Source of the DNA: Galbibacter sp048266365
Lineage (GTDB): Bacteria; Bacteroidota; Bacteroidia; Flavobacteriales; Flavobacteriaceae
Assembly (NCBI RefSeq): GCF_048266365.1
Contig: NZ_JBLWZP010000002.1
Span: forward strand, 62,001 to 126,000
DNA length: 64,000 bases
Direction of reading: 5' to 3'
Under the pieces are notes generated by a model. The model did no database searches. It was not told the DNA's origin and worked only from the letters and a program-made list of their open reading frames with translations. How positions within the stretch are numbered: position 1 is the first letter of the stretch; each line of letters starts with the position of its first letter. Shown here piece after piece: positions 33,726 through 42,774 of this stretch. Both the position numbers and the translations under genes were made by a program.

Positions 33726-35123
33726 CTATTTTGCCTGCTTTATGATCCATTCAGTTATTTCTAACAATGCTGTTGGCGAAAATGTCTGATTAATGTTAGC
33801 ATATTCCATGGGTAAACCTGTCTCACATTCTTGAAACAAGTGATTCAGCCCTGGAAACACTTTGGTAGTAACTTCCTTATTCCCTCCATTTTTTAAAGCA
33901 TTGCTAATGGCTTCTAAGTTTTCTTTCGCGGGCACTTGCAAGTCTTTTTCGCCAATGACAGCTAGCACAGGACATTTGACCTTTTCTAAAGCTGTTGCAG
34001 GGTCATATTTTACAAAATACTGAGTCCAGGGACTTGAGATTTGTTCGACTTGCGCGCTGATAAATTCTTCTTTGGTCATACCGTTTGATAAATTCACAGT
34101 TATGTCCCTTTCCAGATTCTTTTCCAAAAGCTTTGTCAAATCTTCTTTTAAAGTCTGATCGTTATTTGATTGAGCGATTAATTCAAAGGCTTGTGCGCTG
34201 GTTTCAAGGGACTTTGCTAATTCTGTGCCTGAAACACCTCCTGCTTTGGAAATGGCTTGTTGCTGACGCAGCAATAATTGATCCCCTGGAATCCCTGTGC
34301 CTGCCAACAAAACAATGAAGCTAACGTCTTTAGATTTTGAGGCTACTAGAGGAGCAATGATCCCTCCCTCACTATGCCCTATAAGACCAATTTTATTTTT
34401 ATTGATTTCTTTTCTGGTTTTCAAATACGCAATTGCACTTTCGACGTCTGTTGCAAAGTCAACGGTGGTCGCAGTTTTAAACTCGCCACTTGATTGCCCT
34501 ACCCCCCTATCATCATATCTCAAAACCGCGATTCCTTTCTTGGTTAAATAATCTGATATCACTAGAAATGGTTTGTGACCAAACAACTCTTGATCTCTAT
34601 TTTGAGGTCCACTACCTGAAATCAAAATGACTACAGGAAACTTTCCAACTTTGCTTGGGAGCGTTAAAGTTCCAGATAATGAAATATCGGCTTCTTTATT
34701 TATAAAAGTAACATCTTCAGAATAATACGGGAATGGTTCTTTAGGCTCCTGAGGTCGTATACTATTTTCTTTCGCAACTACATCCCTTGACAGATTCAGT
34801 GGCAATTCCATCCCACCTTGTTTAAAGGTTCCAACAAATTTGTTTTCTACTAACACACCAGTGTATTGAATTCCGGCATTGGAGACTACAAATTGAAGTG
34901 TTGAATTTTCAAAGGTGGTACTAGTTACCGGAATTCCATTGGCTCCTTGGTCAGGACTATCCATGGTCGAGCTATAACCATTGTCTGATTTTGCAACGTT
35001 AAACACTAATCTTAACTGTACGCCTTGGACTTTTAAAACACCGTTCCATTGTCCGGTTAGGTCTTGTGCGTACATGTTCATGGCGAACATAGCAACTAAA
35101 ATCATCAACAGTTTGTGTTTCAT
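33726..35123 (-). CDS. Exported alpha/beta-hydrolase (peptidase/esterase-like)
   Basis: A 465-residue secreted hydrolase. I start at the Met of MKHKLLMILVAMFAMN, which gives a clean signal peptide ending YAQ; the upstream Met at 35159 adds twelve residues ahead of it. Residues 20-130 form a beta-rich N-domain (LTGQWNGVLKVQGVQLRLVF). The hydrolase domain has ILISGSGPQNRDQELFGHKPF, RYDDRGVGQSSG, the nucleophile elbow GHSEGG, AVIGEKDLQVP with the acid, and GLNHLFQE with the His. Related proteins are esterases or peptidases in the periplasm; the substrate is not known. It is convergent with gntK. Confidence 0.88.
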   Translation of the reverse strand: MKHKLLMILVAMFAMNMYAQDLTGQWNGVLKVQGVQLRLVFNVAKSDNGYSSTMDSPDQGANGIPVTSTTFENSTLQFVVSNAGIQYTGVLVENKFVGTFKQGGMELPLNLSRDVVAKENSIRPQEPKEPFPYYSEDVTFINKEADISLSGTLTLPSKVGKFPVVILISGSGPQNRDQELFGHKPFLVISDYLTKKGIAVLRYDDRGVGQSSGEFKTATTVDFATDVESAIAYLKTRKEINKNKIGLIGHSEGGIIAPLVASKSKDVSFIVLLAGTGIPGDQLLLRQQQAISKAGGVSGTELAKSLETSAQAFELIAQSNNDQTLKEDLTKLLEKNLERDITVNLSNGMTKEEFISAQVEQISSPWTQYFVKYDPATALEKVKCPVLAVIGEKDLQVPAKENLEAISNALKNGGNKEVTTKVFPGLNHLFQECETGLPMEYANINQTFSPTALLEITEWIIKQAK

Positions 35124-35127
35124 TTTA

Positions 35128-35361
35128 CTAGGATTTATCGATGTATATAGCCTTGACAATAATCGCGATGATTATCAGCGATAAGACTAAAATTGAAGTT
35201 GGATTCGCAAAATTTACAGTCCAGCCAAGATACTTAAAGCGCTTTGGCGGGAATATTCTTTTATCTTCTTTGTTATAGTAAAGCAGGCCAAATTTCCAGT
35301 TATTGGAGTCTTTGTGCCACTGCTCTTTTAATTCTTTGGTCGGTCGACGTTTTGGATTCAT
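35128..35361 (-). CDS. Small membrane protein, DUF5808-type
   Basis: A 77-residue protein with an N-terminal soluble part, KEQWHKDSNNWKFGLLYYNKEDKRIFPPKR, typical of the DUF5808 domain, then GWTVNFANPTS and one transmembrane helix (about 54-72, ILVLSLIIIAIIVKAIYI). It lies just upstream of the exported hydrolase on the same strand (4 bp before its chosen start), so the two are probably cotranscribed. The function of DUF5808 is unknown. Confidence 0.82.
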   Translation of the reverse strand: MNPKRRPTKELKEQWHKDSNNWKFGLLYYNKEDKRIFPPKRFKYLGWTVNFANPTSILVLSLIIIAIIVKAIYIDKS

Positions 35362-35586
35362 TCTGCTACAAATATGATTATCAAACTGATATATAGCATA
35401 TCATAGGTTTAGCTACAAAATCAGATGCAAGATAATATCTTAAATTAGGTAGTCCAAGAAATACTAATTGTTCTTTATGTTTAGAAGGAAGTGTTTTGTT
35501 TCGTTTAGCGAATGAAGCCTATAGTAGATTTTAGGACCAACGCATTAAGGATCATTCACGACCAATAGTATGTCAGGTTTGGGTAT

Positions 35587-35614
35587 AAAAAAACACCAGC
35601 GATGCTGGTGTTTT
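35587..35614 (-). terminator. Terminator of the coiled-coil protein gene
   Basis: ACACCAGC and GCTGGTGT form a perfect 8-bp stem with a 3-base loop (GAT). The plus-strand A-run (35588-35593) is the minus-strand T-tract. The remaining 35362-35586 shows nothing recognisable. Confidence 0.85.
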
Positions 35615-35643
35615 ATCAATAAGTTGATCGGTTAGTATGTTGC

Positions 35644-36546
35644 TTAATTGAGTTGGAACTCTGTTGATCCTAATTCTTTCAAGTTCTGGTCATAAACCAC
35701 AACGCCATAGGTCCCTTCTGGAAATTCAGCGCCACTTTTGTCAATGAAATCACAAACATCTAATGAAGTGTTCTCGTAATAGAAGCTAGAAGCTTTACTA
35801 TAAGTTACACTGATAGATTCGTTTAATTCATCACCTTCTTTAGCAGCAACAGCTCTTTCTCCTATAATAGTTCCACTTGGATCAGTAACCTGAATATAAA
35901 ATTGTTTAGCTCCGGGCTTGGTAATTTTATTTGATCCAACGGTGTAACAAATTTTTAGCTTATCCGCTCTTCTGTTATTACTAACAGATACCACTTTTCC
36001 ACTGCTGCGTTCTCTTACCGCTTCTGCTGAGAATTTAGACAATCCCAATGAAGCTCCAGTTTCTACAACTTTAGACAATTGTGTGTTTTGCATGATCAAA
36101 GAATCTGTAAACATAGATTGTTCAGCCAAGGCAGCTTGAGTACTATCTCTCTGCATAGATAACAAAGTGTTTGAAGCTCTTAAAGAGTCGTTCTGTGCTA
36201 GCAGGTATTCTCTTTCCTTTGTCAATTGGTTAACTTGTCTTCTGTAACGAGATAAAGTGCTGATGTCAGCCTTCATTTTCTGAACGGAGTCAATATAAAC
36301 CGCGATCTTGTTTCGAGCTTCAATAAGCTCTGCATTAGTAGATTCATTTTCAGATATAGCTCGATCATAGTCTGATTTTAGGTTGTTCAGATCTTCAATA
36401 ACCAAGTTTTTCTCCTTATTTAACTTCTCGGTAGTGTCCTTTTTACTCTTGTACAAACTACCAGTGTAAATAAGGGTTCCAATCAAAGCAGCAGCAAGTA
36501 GCCCTGCAATGACCTTTAGACCATTATTACTTTTTGTTTCTGCCAT
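35644..36546 (-). CDS. Membrane-anchored coiled-coil protein with C-terminal beta domain
   Basis: A 300-residue protein I cannot name. It has a single N-terminal transmembrane helix (about 11-32, VIAGLLAAALIGTLIYTGSLY) without a cleavage site, a long coiled coil (about 35-160, heptads such as LNKEKNLVIEDLNNLKSDYD), and a beta-rich C-terminal domain (about 185-300) with KICYTVGSNKITKPGAKQFYI and VTDPSGTIIGE. The topology places the coiled coil and beta domain in the periplasm. It is divergent from the arginase-family gene 133 bp away. Confidence 0.8.
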   Translation of the reverse strand: MAETKSNNGLKVIAGLLAAALIGTLIYTGSLYKSKKDTTEKLNKEKNLVIEDLNNLKSDYDRAISENESTNAELIEARNKIAVYIDSVQKMKADISTLSRYRRQVNQLTKEREYLLAQNDSLRASNTLLSMQRDSTQAALAEQSMFTDSLIMQNTQLSKVVETGASLGLSKFSAEAVRERSSGKVVSVSNNRRADKLKICYTVGSNKITKPGAKQFYIQVTDPSGTIIGERAVAAKEGDELNESISVTYSKASSFYYENTSLDVCDFIDKSGAEFPEGTYGVVVYDQNLKELGSTEFQLN

Positions 36547-36647
36547 AAGCTCATTATTTTTTTTACAATTTGGTTCAGCAATTTAATCAATCTTTTTTAA
36601 ATTGCTTTACGATTGTATATACGAATCAAAAATGAATTTAGATTATA

Positions 36648-36655
36648 TACTTTTG
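36648..36655 (+). promoter_or_regulatory. -7 element TACTTTTG upstream of the arginase-family gene
   Basis: A TAnnTTTG match ending 24 bp before the ATG at 36680. A TTG at 36613-36615 lies about 32 bp upstream, too far for the usual 19-21-bp spacing. Confidence 0.4.
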
Positions 36656-36679
36656 CATAACGCACAATTAAATTAAAAT

Positions 36680-37693
36680 ATGAGATCTAGACTAGTGATC
36701 TATGACCTTCAAAAAGTGACTCCTTTGATAAAGGTTAGAAAAGGCGAAGGAAAGCTCGGTGAGCATATGGAATTCTTATCCAAGGAGGATACTTTAGAAA
36801 CAGCTCTGTTAAATTCAAATGCAAAATATGTACTCTTTGGGATTCCAGAAGATATTGGAGTGATAGGTAACTATGGTAAACCTGGAGCTCGTGATGCGTG
36901 GTTAAACTGTCTCCCCCACCTTTTAAATGTGCAGAACAATAAATTTGTGAAAGGTAAAAACCTACTTCTCTTAGGTCATCTGAATTTTGAGAAAGAATTG
37001 CAGCAAATCGATGCAATTACTGATGATTCAAAAATCGAAAAGGCTCGTGAGCTCACTGCTTATATCGATACAGAAGTTACAGATCTTGTTCGCCAAATTG
37101 TTCAATGCGGTAAAATCCCTATAGTTATCGGAGGTGGACACAATAATGCCTATGGTATTATAAAGGGGACGGCATTGGCCTATAATACGGCTATCAATTG
37201 TTTAAATGTAGATGCACATAGTGATTTTAGAAAACGAGAAGGCCGCCATAGTGGCAATGGTTTTACTTATGCTTTCCGAGAGGGATTCTTAAATCAATAT
37301 TTCATCATGGGTTTACATGAAAATTACAACTCAAAAAAGGTGTTCAAAAGCTTGAAAGCGGAGAAAAGGATCAGATTTAATACACTTGAAGAGTTGTATG
37401 TTCGCAAGGAAAAAGAATTTGATTTTGAGCTTCATGAAGCCATTAACTTTGTCAGACAGTCCAAGTTTGGGATAGAAGTCGATATGGATAGTATTGCACA
37501 TGCACCCAGTAGCGCGCAAAGCAGCTCAGGATTTCAACTAAATCAAGTTCGTGAGATTGTAAATAAGGCCAGTGGGATTAAAAATGTAGCCTACTTACAT
37601 ATTTGTGAAGCTGCACCGAATTTAGATACAGAAGATAAGTTTCAATTAGGAAAAGCCCTTAGTTATTTGATTATTGATTTTATTCGAAAATAG
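36680..37693 (+). CDS. Formimidoylglutamase-like arginase-family hydrolase
   Basis: A 337-residue ureohydrolase-fold enzyme. Metal-ligand motifs are IGGGHNNAYG, NVDAHSDFR and GIEVDMDSI, so the His and Asp ligands of the binuclear Mn site appear complete. The usual DP...PG after the last motif is replaced by AHAPSSAQSSSG, and the N-terminal 60 residues are unlike arginase, features shared by Bacteroidota proteins annotated as formimidoylglutamase (histidine degradation). The substrate is therefore uncertain. It is the second arginase-family gene in the window but is far from SpeB. No other hut gene lies nearby. Confidence 0.82.
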   Translation: MRSRLVIYDLQKVTPLIKVRKGEGKLGEHMEFLSKEDTLETALLNSNAKYVLFGIPEDIGVIGNYGKPGARDAWLNCLPHLLNVQNNKFVKGKNLLLLGHLNFEKELQQIDAITDDSKIEKARELTAYIDTEVTDLVRQIVQCGKIPIVIGGGHNNAYGIIKGTALAYNTAINCLNVDAHSDFRKREGRHSGNGFTYAFREGFLNQYFIMGLHENYNSKKVFKSLKAEKRIRFNTLEELYVRKEKEFDFELHEAINFVRQSKFGIEVDMDSIAHAPSSAQSSSGFQLNQVREIVNKASGIKNVAYLHICEAAPNLDTEDKFQLGKALSYLIIDFIRK

Positions 37694-37716
37694 TATACTC
37701 TAAACAGACATAACTA

Positions 37717-37746
37717 AACGAGAAGTATTGTGAAGTACTTCTCGTT
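37717..37746. terminator. Hairpin between convergent arginase-family gene and ettA
   Basis: AACGAGAAGTA and TACTTCTCGTT form a perfect 11-bp stem with an 8-base loop, followed by a short T-tract on the plus strand. It probably ends transcripts from both sides. Confidence 0.7.
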
Positions 37747-37774
37747 TGGTTATATGAATTATATCTGTTGTGAC

Positions 37775-39469
37775 CTAATCTCGGATCAATTTTTTGTATT
37801 TGATACGTTTTGGAGTAATATCAGCTCCAAGACGTTTACGTTTGTTCTCTTCGTAATCAGAGAATCCTCCCTCAAAGAAATAAACTTCAGAATTCCCTTC
37901 AAAAGCAAGAATGTGAGTACAAATTCTATCTAAGAACCAACGGTCGTGAGATATGACCACAGCGCAACCTGCGAAGTTTTCCAAACCTTCTTCAAGTGCT
38001 CTTAAGGTATTAATGTCCAAATCATTCGTAGGCTCATCGAGTAATAACACATTGCCTTCTTCTTTTAGGGTCATAGCCAAGTGTAGTCTATTGCGTTCAC
38101 CTCCAGATAAAGCCTCTACTTTTTTATTTTGGTCACTACCTGCAAAGTTAAAGCGACTTAGGTAGGCGCGAGAATTCACCTGCTTCCCTCCCATCATAAC
38201 GAGCTCTTGTCCGTCGCAGAAATTCTCATAAATAGTTTTTGAAGGATCAATATTAGAGTGCGATTGATCCACATAAGCAATCTTTGCAGTTTCGCCAACT
38301 TCAAAACTTCCTTTATCAGGGGTTTGCTCCCCCATGATCATTTTGAAAATCGTCGTTTTCCCCGCACCGTTTGGACCAATGATTCCAACAATCCCGGCTT
38401 GTGGTAGGTTAAAATTCAAATCCTCATAAAGTAGTTTATCTCCAAAAGCTTTGGAAACGCCTTTGGCTTCTATCACATTGGTTCCTAATCGTGGCCCATT
38501 TGGAATGTAAATCTCTAATTTTTCATCCAATTTATTCTGATCCTCATTTAGGAGTTTATCGTAATTATTCAAACGAGCCTTTTGTTTAGCCTGTCTTCCT
38601 TTTGGAGCCATACGGACCCATTCCAACTCTCGTTCTAAAGTCTTTTGTCGTTTAGAGGCTTGCTTTTGCTCTTGGGACAGCCTTTTAGACTTTTGATCTA
38701 ACCAAGATGAATAATTCCCTTTCCAAGGTATACCTTCTCCTCTATCCAATTCTAAAATCCAGCCTGCCACATTATCTAAGAAGTATCTATCATGGGTTAC
38801 TGCAATTACAGTACCCTTGTACTGTTGTAGATGTTGTTCTAACCACAACACAGACTCTGCATCCAAGTGGTTGGTAGGCTCATCCAACAGCAAAACATCA
38901 GGCTCTTGAAGTAGTAATCGACATAGGGCTACACGTCTGCGTTCCCCACCAGAGAGTATATTAATTGGTGTATCAGGTTCTGGTGTTCTTAAAGCATCCA
39001 TTGCAATCTCGAGCTTGGTATCGAGTTCCCAGGCGTTGCTAGCATCGATCTTATCTTGCAATTCTGCTTGGCGATCCATGAGCTTTTGCATCTTATCTGC
39101 ATCCTCATATACCTCTGGCAAACCAAACATATCGTTTATCTTATTGTATTCATCGAGAATGCCTACGGTTTCTGCCACACCTTCTTTAACGATGTCGATT
39201 ACCGTTTTCGTTTCATCCAATTGAGGCTCTTGGGCCAAATACCCCACAGAATACCCAGATGAGAATACAACATCTCCTTGGTAATTTTTTTCCTCCCCAG
39301 CAATAATACGGAGTAGCGTTGACTTTCCTGAACCATTTAAACCTAAGATCCCAATCTTAGCTCCGTAGAAGAAACTCAAATAGATATCTTTTAGAACTTG
39401 TTTATTTGTGCTCTGGTAAGTCTTGGATACTCCAGACATGGAGAATATCACCTTTTTATCATCAGCCAT
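37775..39469 (-). CDS. ettA: Energy-dependent translational throttle protein EttA (ABC-F)
   Basis: A 564-residue cytoplasmic ABC-F ATPase that binds the ribosomal E site and links translation to the ATP/ADP ratio. It has two ABC domains: Walker A GLNGSGKS with LSGGERRR, and GPNGAGKT with LSGGERNR. The P-site linker (about 245-320) holds the Arg/Lys-rich RMAPKGRQAKQKARLNNYDKL, and the EttA-specific arm and NFAGSDQNKKV support EttA over other ABC-F members. There are no transmembrane segments. Length is normal. Confidence 0.95.
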   Translation of the reverse strand: MADDKKVIFSMSGVSKTYQSTNKQVLKDIYLSFFYGAKIGILGLNGSGKSTLLRIIAGEEKNYQGDVVFSSGYSVGYLAQEPQLDETKTVIDIVKEGVAETVGILDEYNKINDMFGLPEVYEDADKMQKLMDRQAELQDKIDASNAWELDTKLEIAMDALRTPEPDTPINILSGGERRRVALCRLLLQEPDVLLLDEPTNHLDAESVLWLEQHLQQYKGTVIAVTHDRYFLDNVAGWILELDRGEGIPWKGNYSSWLDQKSKRLSQEQKQASKRQKTLERELEWVRMAPKGRQAKQKARLNNYDKLLNEDQNKLDEKLEIYIPNGPRLGTNVIEAKGVSKAFGDKLLYEDLNFNLPQAGIVGIIGPNGAGKTTIFKMIMGEQTPDKGSFEVGETAKIAYVDQSHSNIDPSKTIYENFCDGQELVMMGGKQVNSRAYLSRFNFAGSDQNKKVEALSGGERNRLHLAMTLKEEGNVLLLDEPTNDLDINTLRALEEGLENFAGCAVVISHDRWFLDRICTHILAFEGNSEVYFFEGGFSDYEENKRKRLGADITPKRIKYKKLIRD

Positions 39470-39548
39470 TATATTCCTATATTTACTTTTATGTTATTAT
39501 ATGGGTCGCTTCTCTAGCGATTTACTTCATGAATTTTGACCAGTATAC

Positions 39549-39749
39549 CTATACCCTGCCTTTTAGGGCATTGAATACCCAAGCAATGGCAAAAAAACCT
39601 ATGCCAACGGATGCAAATCCATATCCGGCAACATCATCATAACGAAAGGCTCCCAATGCAATAAGTCCACATCCTACGATGATCATTATCCAAGTTGCCC
39701 ATGCTAATATTGTATTTTTATTCATACCTCGACCTGTGTTACTTTTCAT
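39549..39749 (-). CDS. Very small two-helix membrane protein (CAL67264-type)
   Basis: A 66-residue protein with two hydrophobic helices: about ILAWATWIMIIVGCGLIALG and VAGYGFASVGIGFFAIAWVF. It ends ALKGRV. I recall this pattern as the flavobacterial CAL67264-family membrane protein, of unknown function. The start is uncertain: MKSN (39749) is used, MNKN (39725) would give 58 residues, and the open frame continues further upstream to 39812 without looking protein-like. It lies 79 bp upstream of ettA on the same strand. Confidence 0.75.
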   Translation of the reverse strand: MKSNTGRGMNKNTILAWATWIMIIVGCGLIALGAFRYDDVAGYGFASVGIGFFAIAWVFNALKGRV

Positions 39750-39923
39750 ATAAATTCTATTGCGTATTTTCCAATTGACAAATATCGTACAATTTAAGCA
39801 ATTATTAAACAATTCGATTTGGCTTGATTTCGTATTTTAGCAGAAAATACAAGGTGTTTTAATAGAATATTTATATTAGAACGCGTTTTTCACGAAGTCT
39901 CACACTAACAGAATCACAATTTA

Positions 39924-41552
39924 ATGGATTTAAAATTCAATCAGAACGAGGATCATAATAAATTATCACTTTCTGCCTTAAGACAAAAACTAGCTAAGGT
40001 GTCTTTAGGAGGTGGAGAAAAGCGAATAGATAAATTACACTCCCAAGGAAAGTTGACTGCTAGAGAACGCATCGACTATCTATTAGATAGCAAAGCCCCA
40101 GTTATAGAAATTGGAGCCCTAGCCGGTGATCAGATGTATCAAGAACACGGTGGATGCCCCTCTGGCGGGGTTGTGGTGAAGATTGGCTATATCGGAGCAA
40201 AGCAGTGTATTGTGGTGGCTAATGATGCCACGGTAAAAGCTGGTGCTTGGTTTCCGATTACCGGTAAGAAAAACCTTCGTGCACAAGAAATTGCAATAGA
40301 AAACAAATTACCCATTATATACCTAGTGGATAGCGCTGGAGTTTATCTACCCATGCAAGATGAAATATTTCCTGACAAGGAACACTTCGGACGTATCTTC
40401 AGAAACAATGCGCAAATGAGTAGCATGGGTATTACTCAAATAGCTGCCATTATGGGTAGTTGCGTTGCTGGAGGAGCTTATCTTCCCATCATGAGTGATG
40501 AGGCAATTATAGTTGAAAAAACCGGGAGTATATTTTTAGCAGGGAGTTATTTGGTCAAAGCTGCTATTGGCGAGCAAATTGACAATGAAACCCTTGGTGG
40601 GGCTACTACACATTCAGAAATTAGTGGGGTAACCGATTACAAAGCAAAGGATGATCACCACGCCTTGGATATTATTAAAAATATTATGGATAAAATTGGG
40701 GATGTACCTAAGGCTGGTTTTAGCCGGAAAAAATCCATCAAGCCACTTCTGGAGCCCCAAGATATTTATGGATTGATTCCTAAGAGTCGAACCCAACCCT
40801 ACGATACCCTTGAAATTATCACCCGCCTAATTGATGCCAATTCTTTTCAAGAATACAAAGCTGGTTTTGGTAAAACGATAATCTGTGGTTATGCAAGAAT
40901 AGACGGTTGGGCTGTAGGTATTGTAGCCAACCAACGCAAAATGGTTAAAACCAATAAGGGAGAATTACAATTTGGAGGAGTAATCTATTCCGACTCTGCA
41001 GATAAAGCAACACGCTTTATTGCCAACTGCAATCAAAAGAAAGTCCCTCTTGTATTCTTACAGGATGTTACTGGCTTTATGGTCGGTAGTAAATCTGAAC
41101 ATGGTGGAATTATTAAAGATGGCGCCAAAATGGTGAATGCCGTATCAAATTCAGTGGTACCTAAGTTTACAGTGGTCATGGGGAATTCCTATGGTGCTGG
41201 AAATTATGCAATGTGCGGTAAAGCTTATGACCCTAGGTTAATTGTAGCTTGGCCTAGTGCAGAGTTGGCCGTTATGGGTGGTACTCAGGCTGCTAAAGTA
41301 CTGTTGCAGATAGAAACCGCATCATTGAAGAAAAAAGGTGAAACCATAACAGAAGAGCAACAAGAAGCCATGTTCCAAAAAATTAAATCCAAGTACGATG
41401 AGCAGACCTCCCCTTACTATGGAGCGGCAAGACTTTGGACCGATGCCATCATAGACCCTCTAGATACTCGCAAATGGATTAGTATGGGGATTGAGGCTGC
41501 CAATAATGCCCCCATCACTAAGGATTTTAATATGGGTGTTCTTCAGACCTAA
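39924..41552 (+). CDS. Acyl-CoA carboxylase carboxyltransferase subunit (methylcrotonyl-CoA carboxylase beta-like)
   Basis: A 542-residue biotin-dependent carboxyltransferase with two crotonase-fold halves. Blocks such as GGGEKRIDKLHSQGKLTARERIDYLLD, IYLVDSAGVYLPMQDEIFPDKEHFGRIF, IMGSCVAGGAYLP and MGGTQAAKVLLQIE are closer to the beta subunit of methylcrotonyl-CoA carboxylase (leucine degradation) than to propionyl- or acetyl-CoA carboxylase. The oxyanion-hole glycines (SCVAGGA, GNSYGAGNYA) are present. No biotin carboxylase/BCCP gene is adjacent, which is unusual for this enzyme. The substrate assignment is tentative. Confidence 0.88.
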   Translation: MDLKFNQNEDHNKLSLSALRQKLAKVSLGGGEKRIDKLHSQGKLTARERIDYLLDSKAPVIEIGALAGDQMYQEHGGCPSGGVVVKIGYIGAKQCIVVANDATVKAGAWFPITGKKNLRAQEIAIENKLPIIYLVDSAGVYLPMQDEIFPDKEHFGRIFRNNAQMSSMGITQIAAIMGSCVAGGAYLPIMSDEAIIVEKTGSIFLAGSYLVKAAIGEQIDNETLGGATTHSEISGVTDYKAKDDHHALDIIKNIMDKIGDVPKAGFSRKKSIKPLLEPQDIYGLIPKSRTQPYDTLEIITRLIDANSFQEYKAGFGKTIICGYARIDGWAVGIVANQRKMVKTNKGELQFGGVIYSDSADKATRFIANCNQKKVPLVFLQDVTGFMVGSKSEHGGIIKDGAKMVNAVSNSVVPKFTVVMGNSYGAGNYAMCGKAYDPRLIVAWPSAELAVMGGTQAAKVLLQIETASLKKKGETITEEQQEAMFQKIKSKYDEQTSPYYGAARLWTDAIIDPLDTRKWISMGIEAANNAPITKDFNMGVLQT

Positions 41553-41585
41553 TCTCAAGACTAAGTCTGAAAATGGCACCCTTAT

Positions 41586-42683
41586 TTATAATTGATTTAC
41601 CACTTTTTCTATGGTAGCCTCCCTTTTTACTTTGCCATTTTCGGTTTCAAGAAAAGTATCAATGAAATACACTTCCTTAGGATGTTCAAACTTCTCTAGT
41701 GATGTTAATCCCTTAATGGTTTCTAGTAATTTGGGATCTTTTTTACCCTCCACAACGGCGATTAATTTTTGTCCCAGGGAAGAATCGTCTACACCATAAA
41801 TGAAAAATCTCGAGGGAATAACCTCTGCCAATTTCTTTTCAATTTGTTCAGGGACCAATTTCACCCCACCAGAATTTATCACGTGATCAATGCGGCCTTT
41901 CCATTTAAACGAATCGGCACTTACTAGACTTACCAAGTCGTTGGTTACAATGACTTGCTCAGCGATATTCGGTGCATCAATCACTAAACATCCCCTATCA
42001 TCAGTTCCTATGGTAATATTAGGCAATATTTTAAAATTTGAATTCTCAAGATTTTCTGAATTTGAAAAATTATTGATTTTCTTCGCGGCAATATGGGTCA
42101 CCGTTTCTGTCATCCCGTAAGTTTCGAAGATTTCAGTAGATTTATCCTGAAGACTATCTATTAATGTACTGTCTATTGGTGCTCCGCCGACAATTAATTT
42201 TCTAACCTGATCGAGTTTATCCAGTGAATTTTCAACTTGTAATGGGATCATAGCTGAAAAGTCATAGGTTTTACTCAACCCTGTTAAAGGCGTTAAATTT
42301 GGCTCCACTAAATCAATCTCCAGCCCCAATATCATGGCACGAACCAACATCATTTTGCCAGCGATAAAAGCAGCTGGAAGGCAATGTAACGCATTATCTC
42401 CTACATTTATTTTGAAAAAATCACCAGAGGTAATTGCAGAATTTACCATGGCTTGCTTATGAATACGAATTTGTTTAGCCTGCCCAGTAGATCCAGAAGT
42501 ACGGACGTACATAAATGGCTTCTCATTTAACCAATCCATCAAAAAATCACCGATAGATTGTTCATAAGGTTCCCCTTCCTTAATGTAGCTATATGCTACT
42601 TCCATTAAATCTTCACGGTCATAATAGGAACCGTTTAGCTTAAATCTTAAGTGAAGTTTATCAAAGGTAGGTGTTGTATTCAT
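41586..42683 (-). CDS. menE: o-Succinylbenzoate-CoA ligase, AMP-binding family
   Basis: A 365-residue adenylate-forming enzyme that activates o-succinylbenzoate as a CoA thioester in menaquinone synthesis. It has the P-loop-like VRTSGSTGQAKQIRI, IFETYGMTETVTHIA, KWKGRIDHVINSGGVKLVPEQIE and the C-terminal lysine region NGKVKREA. It is shorter than generic acyl-CoA ligases, as usual for Bacteroidota MenE. The first Met (42713) precedes a divergent peptide; ATG 42683 fits the family better. It is the last gene of the minus-strand menaquinone block, 91 bp behind the CPBP protease from the chosen start. Confidence 0.88.
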   Translation of the reverse strand: MNTTPTFDKLHLRFKLNGSYYDREDLMEVAYSYIKEGEPYEQSIGDFLMDWLNEKPFMYVRTSGSTGQAKQIRIHKQAMVNSAITSGDFFKINVGDNALHCLPAAFIAGKMMLVRAMILGLEIDLVEPNLTPLTGLSKTYDFSAMIPLQVENSLDKLDQVRKLIVGGAPIDSTLIDSLQDKSTEIFETYGMTETVTHIAAKKINNFSNSENLENSNFKILPNITIGTDDRGCLVIDAPNIAEQVIVTNDLVSLVSADSFKWKGRIDHVINSGGVKLVPEQIEKKLAEVIPSRFFIYGVDDSSLGQKLIAVVEGKKDPKLLETIKGLTSLEKFEHPKEVYFIDTFLETENGKVKREATIEKVVNQL

Positions 42684-42774
42684 AGTCTCTTTTTCTATTA
42701 AACTAGCAATCAATTAGTGATTCCCAAAGTTATGATTGAAATATCACAATTAAAAGCGTAAAACGTATTAGTTT

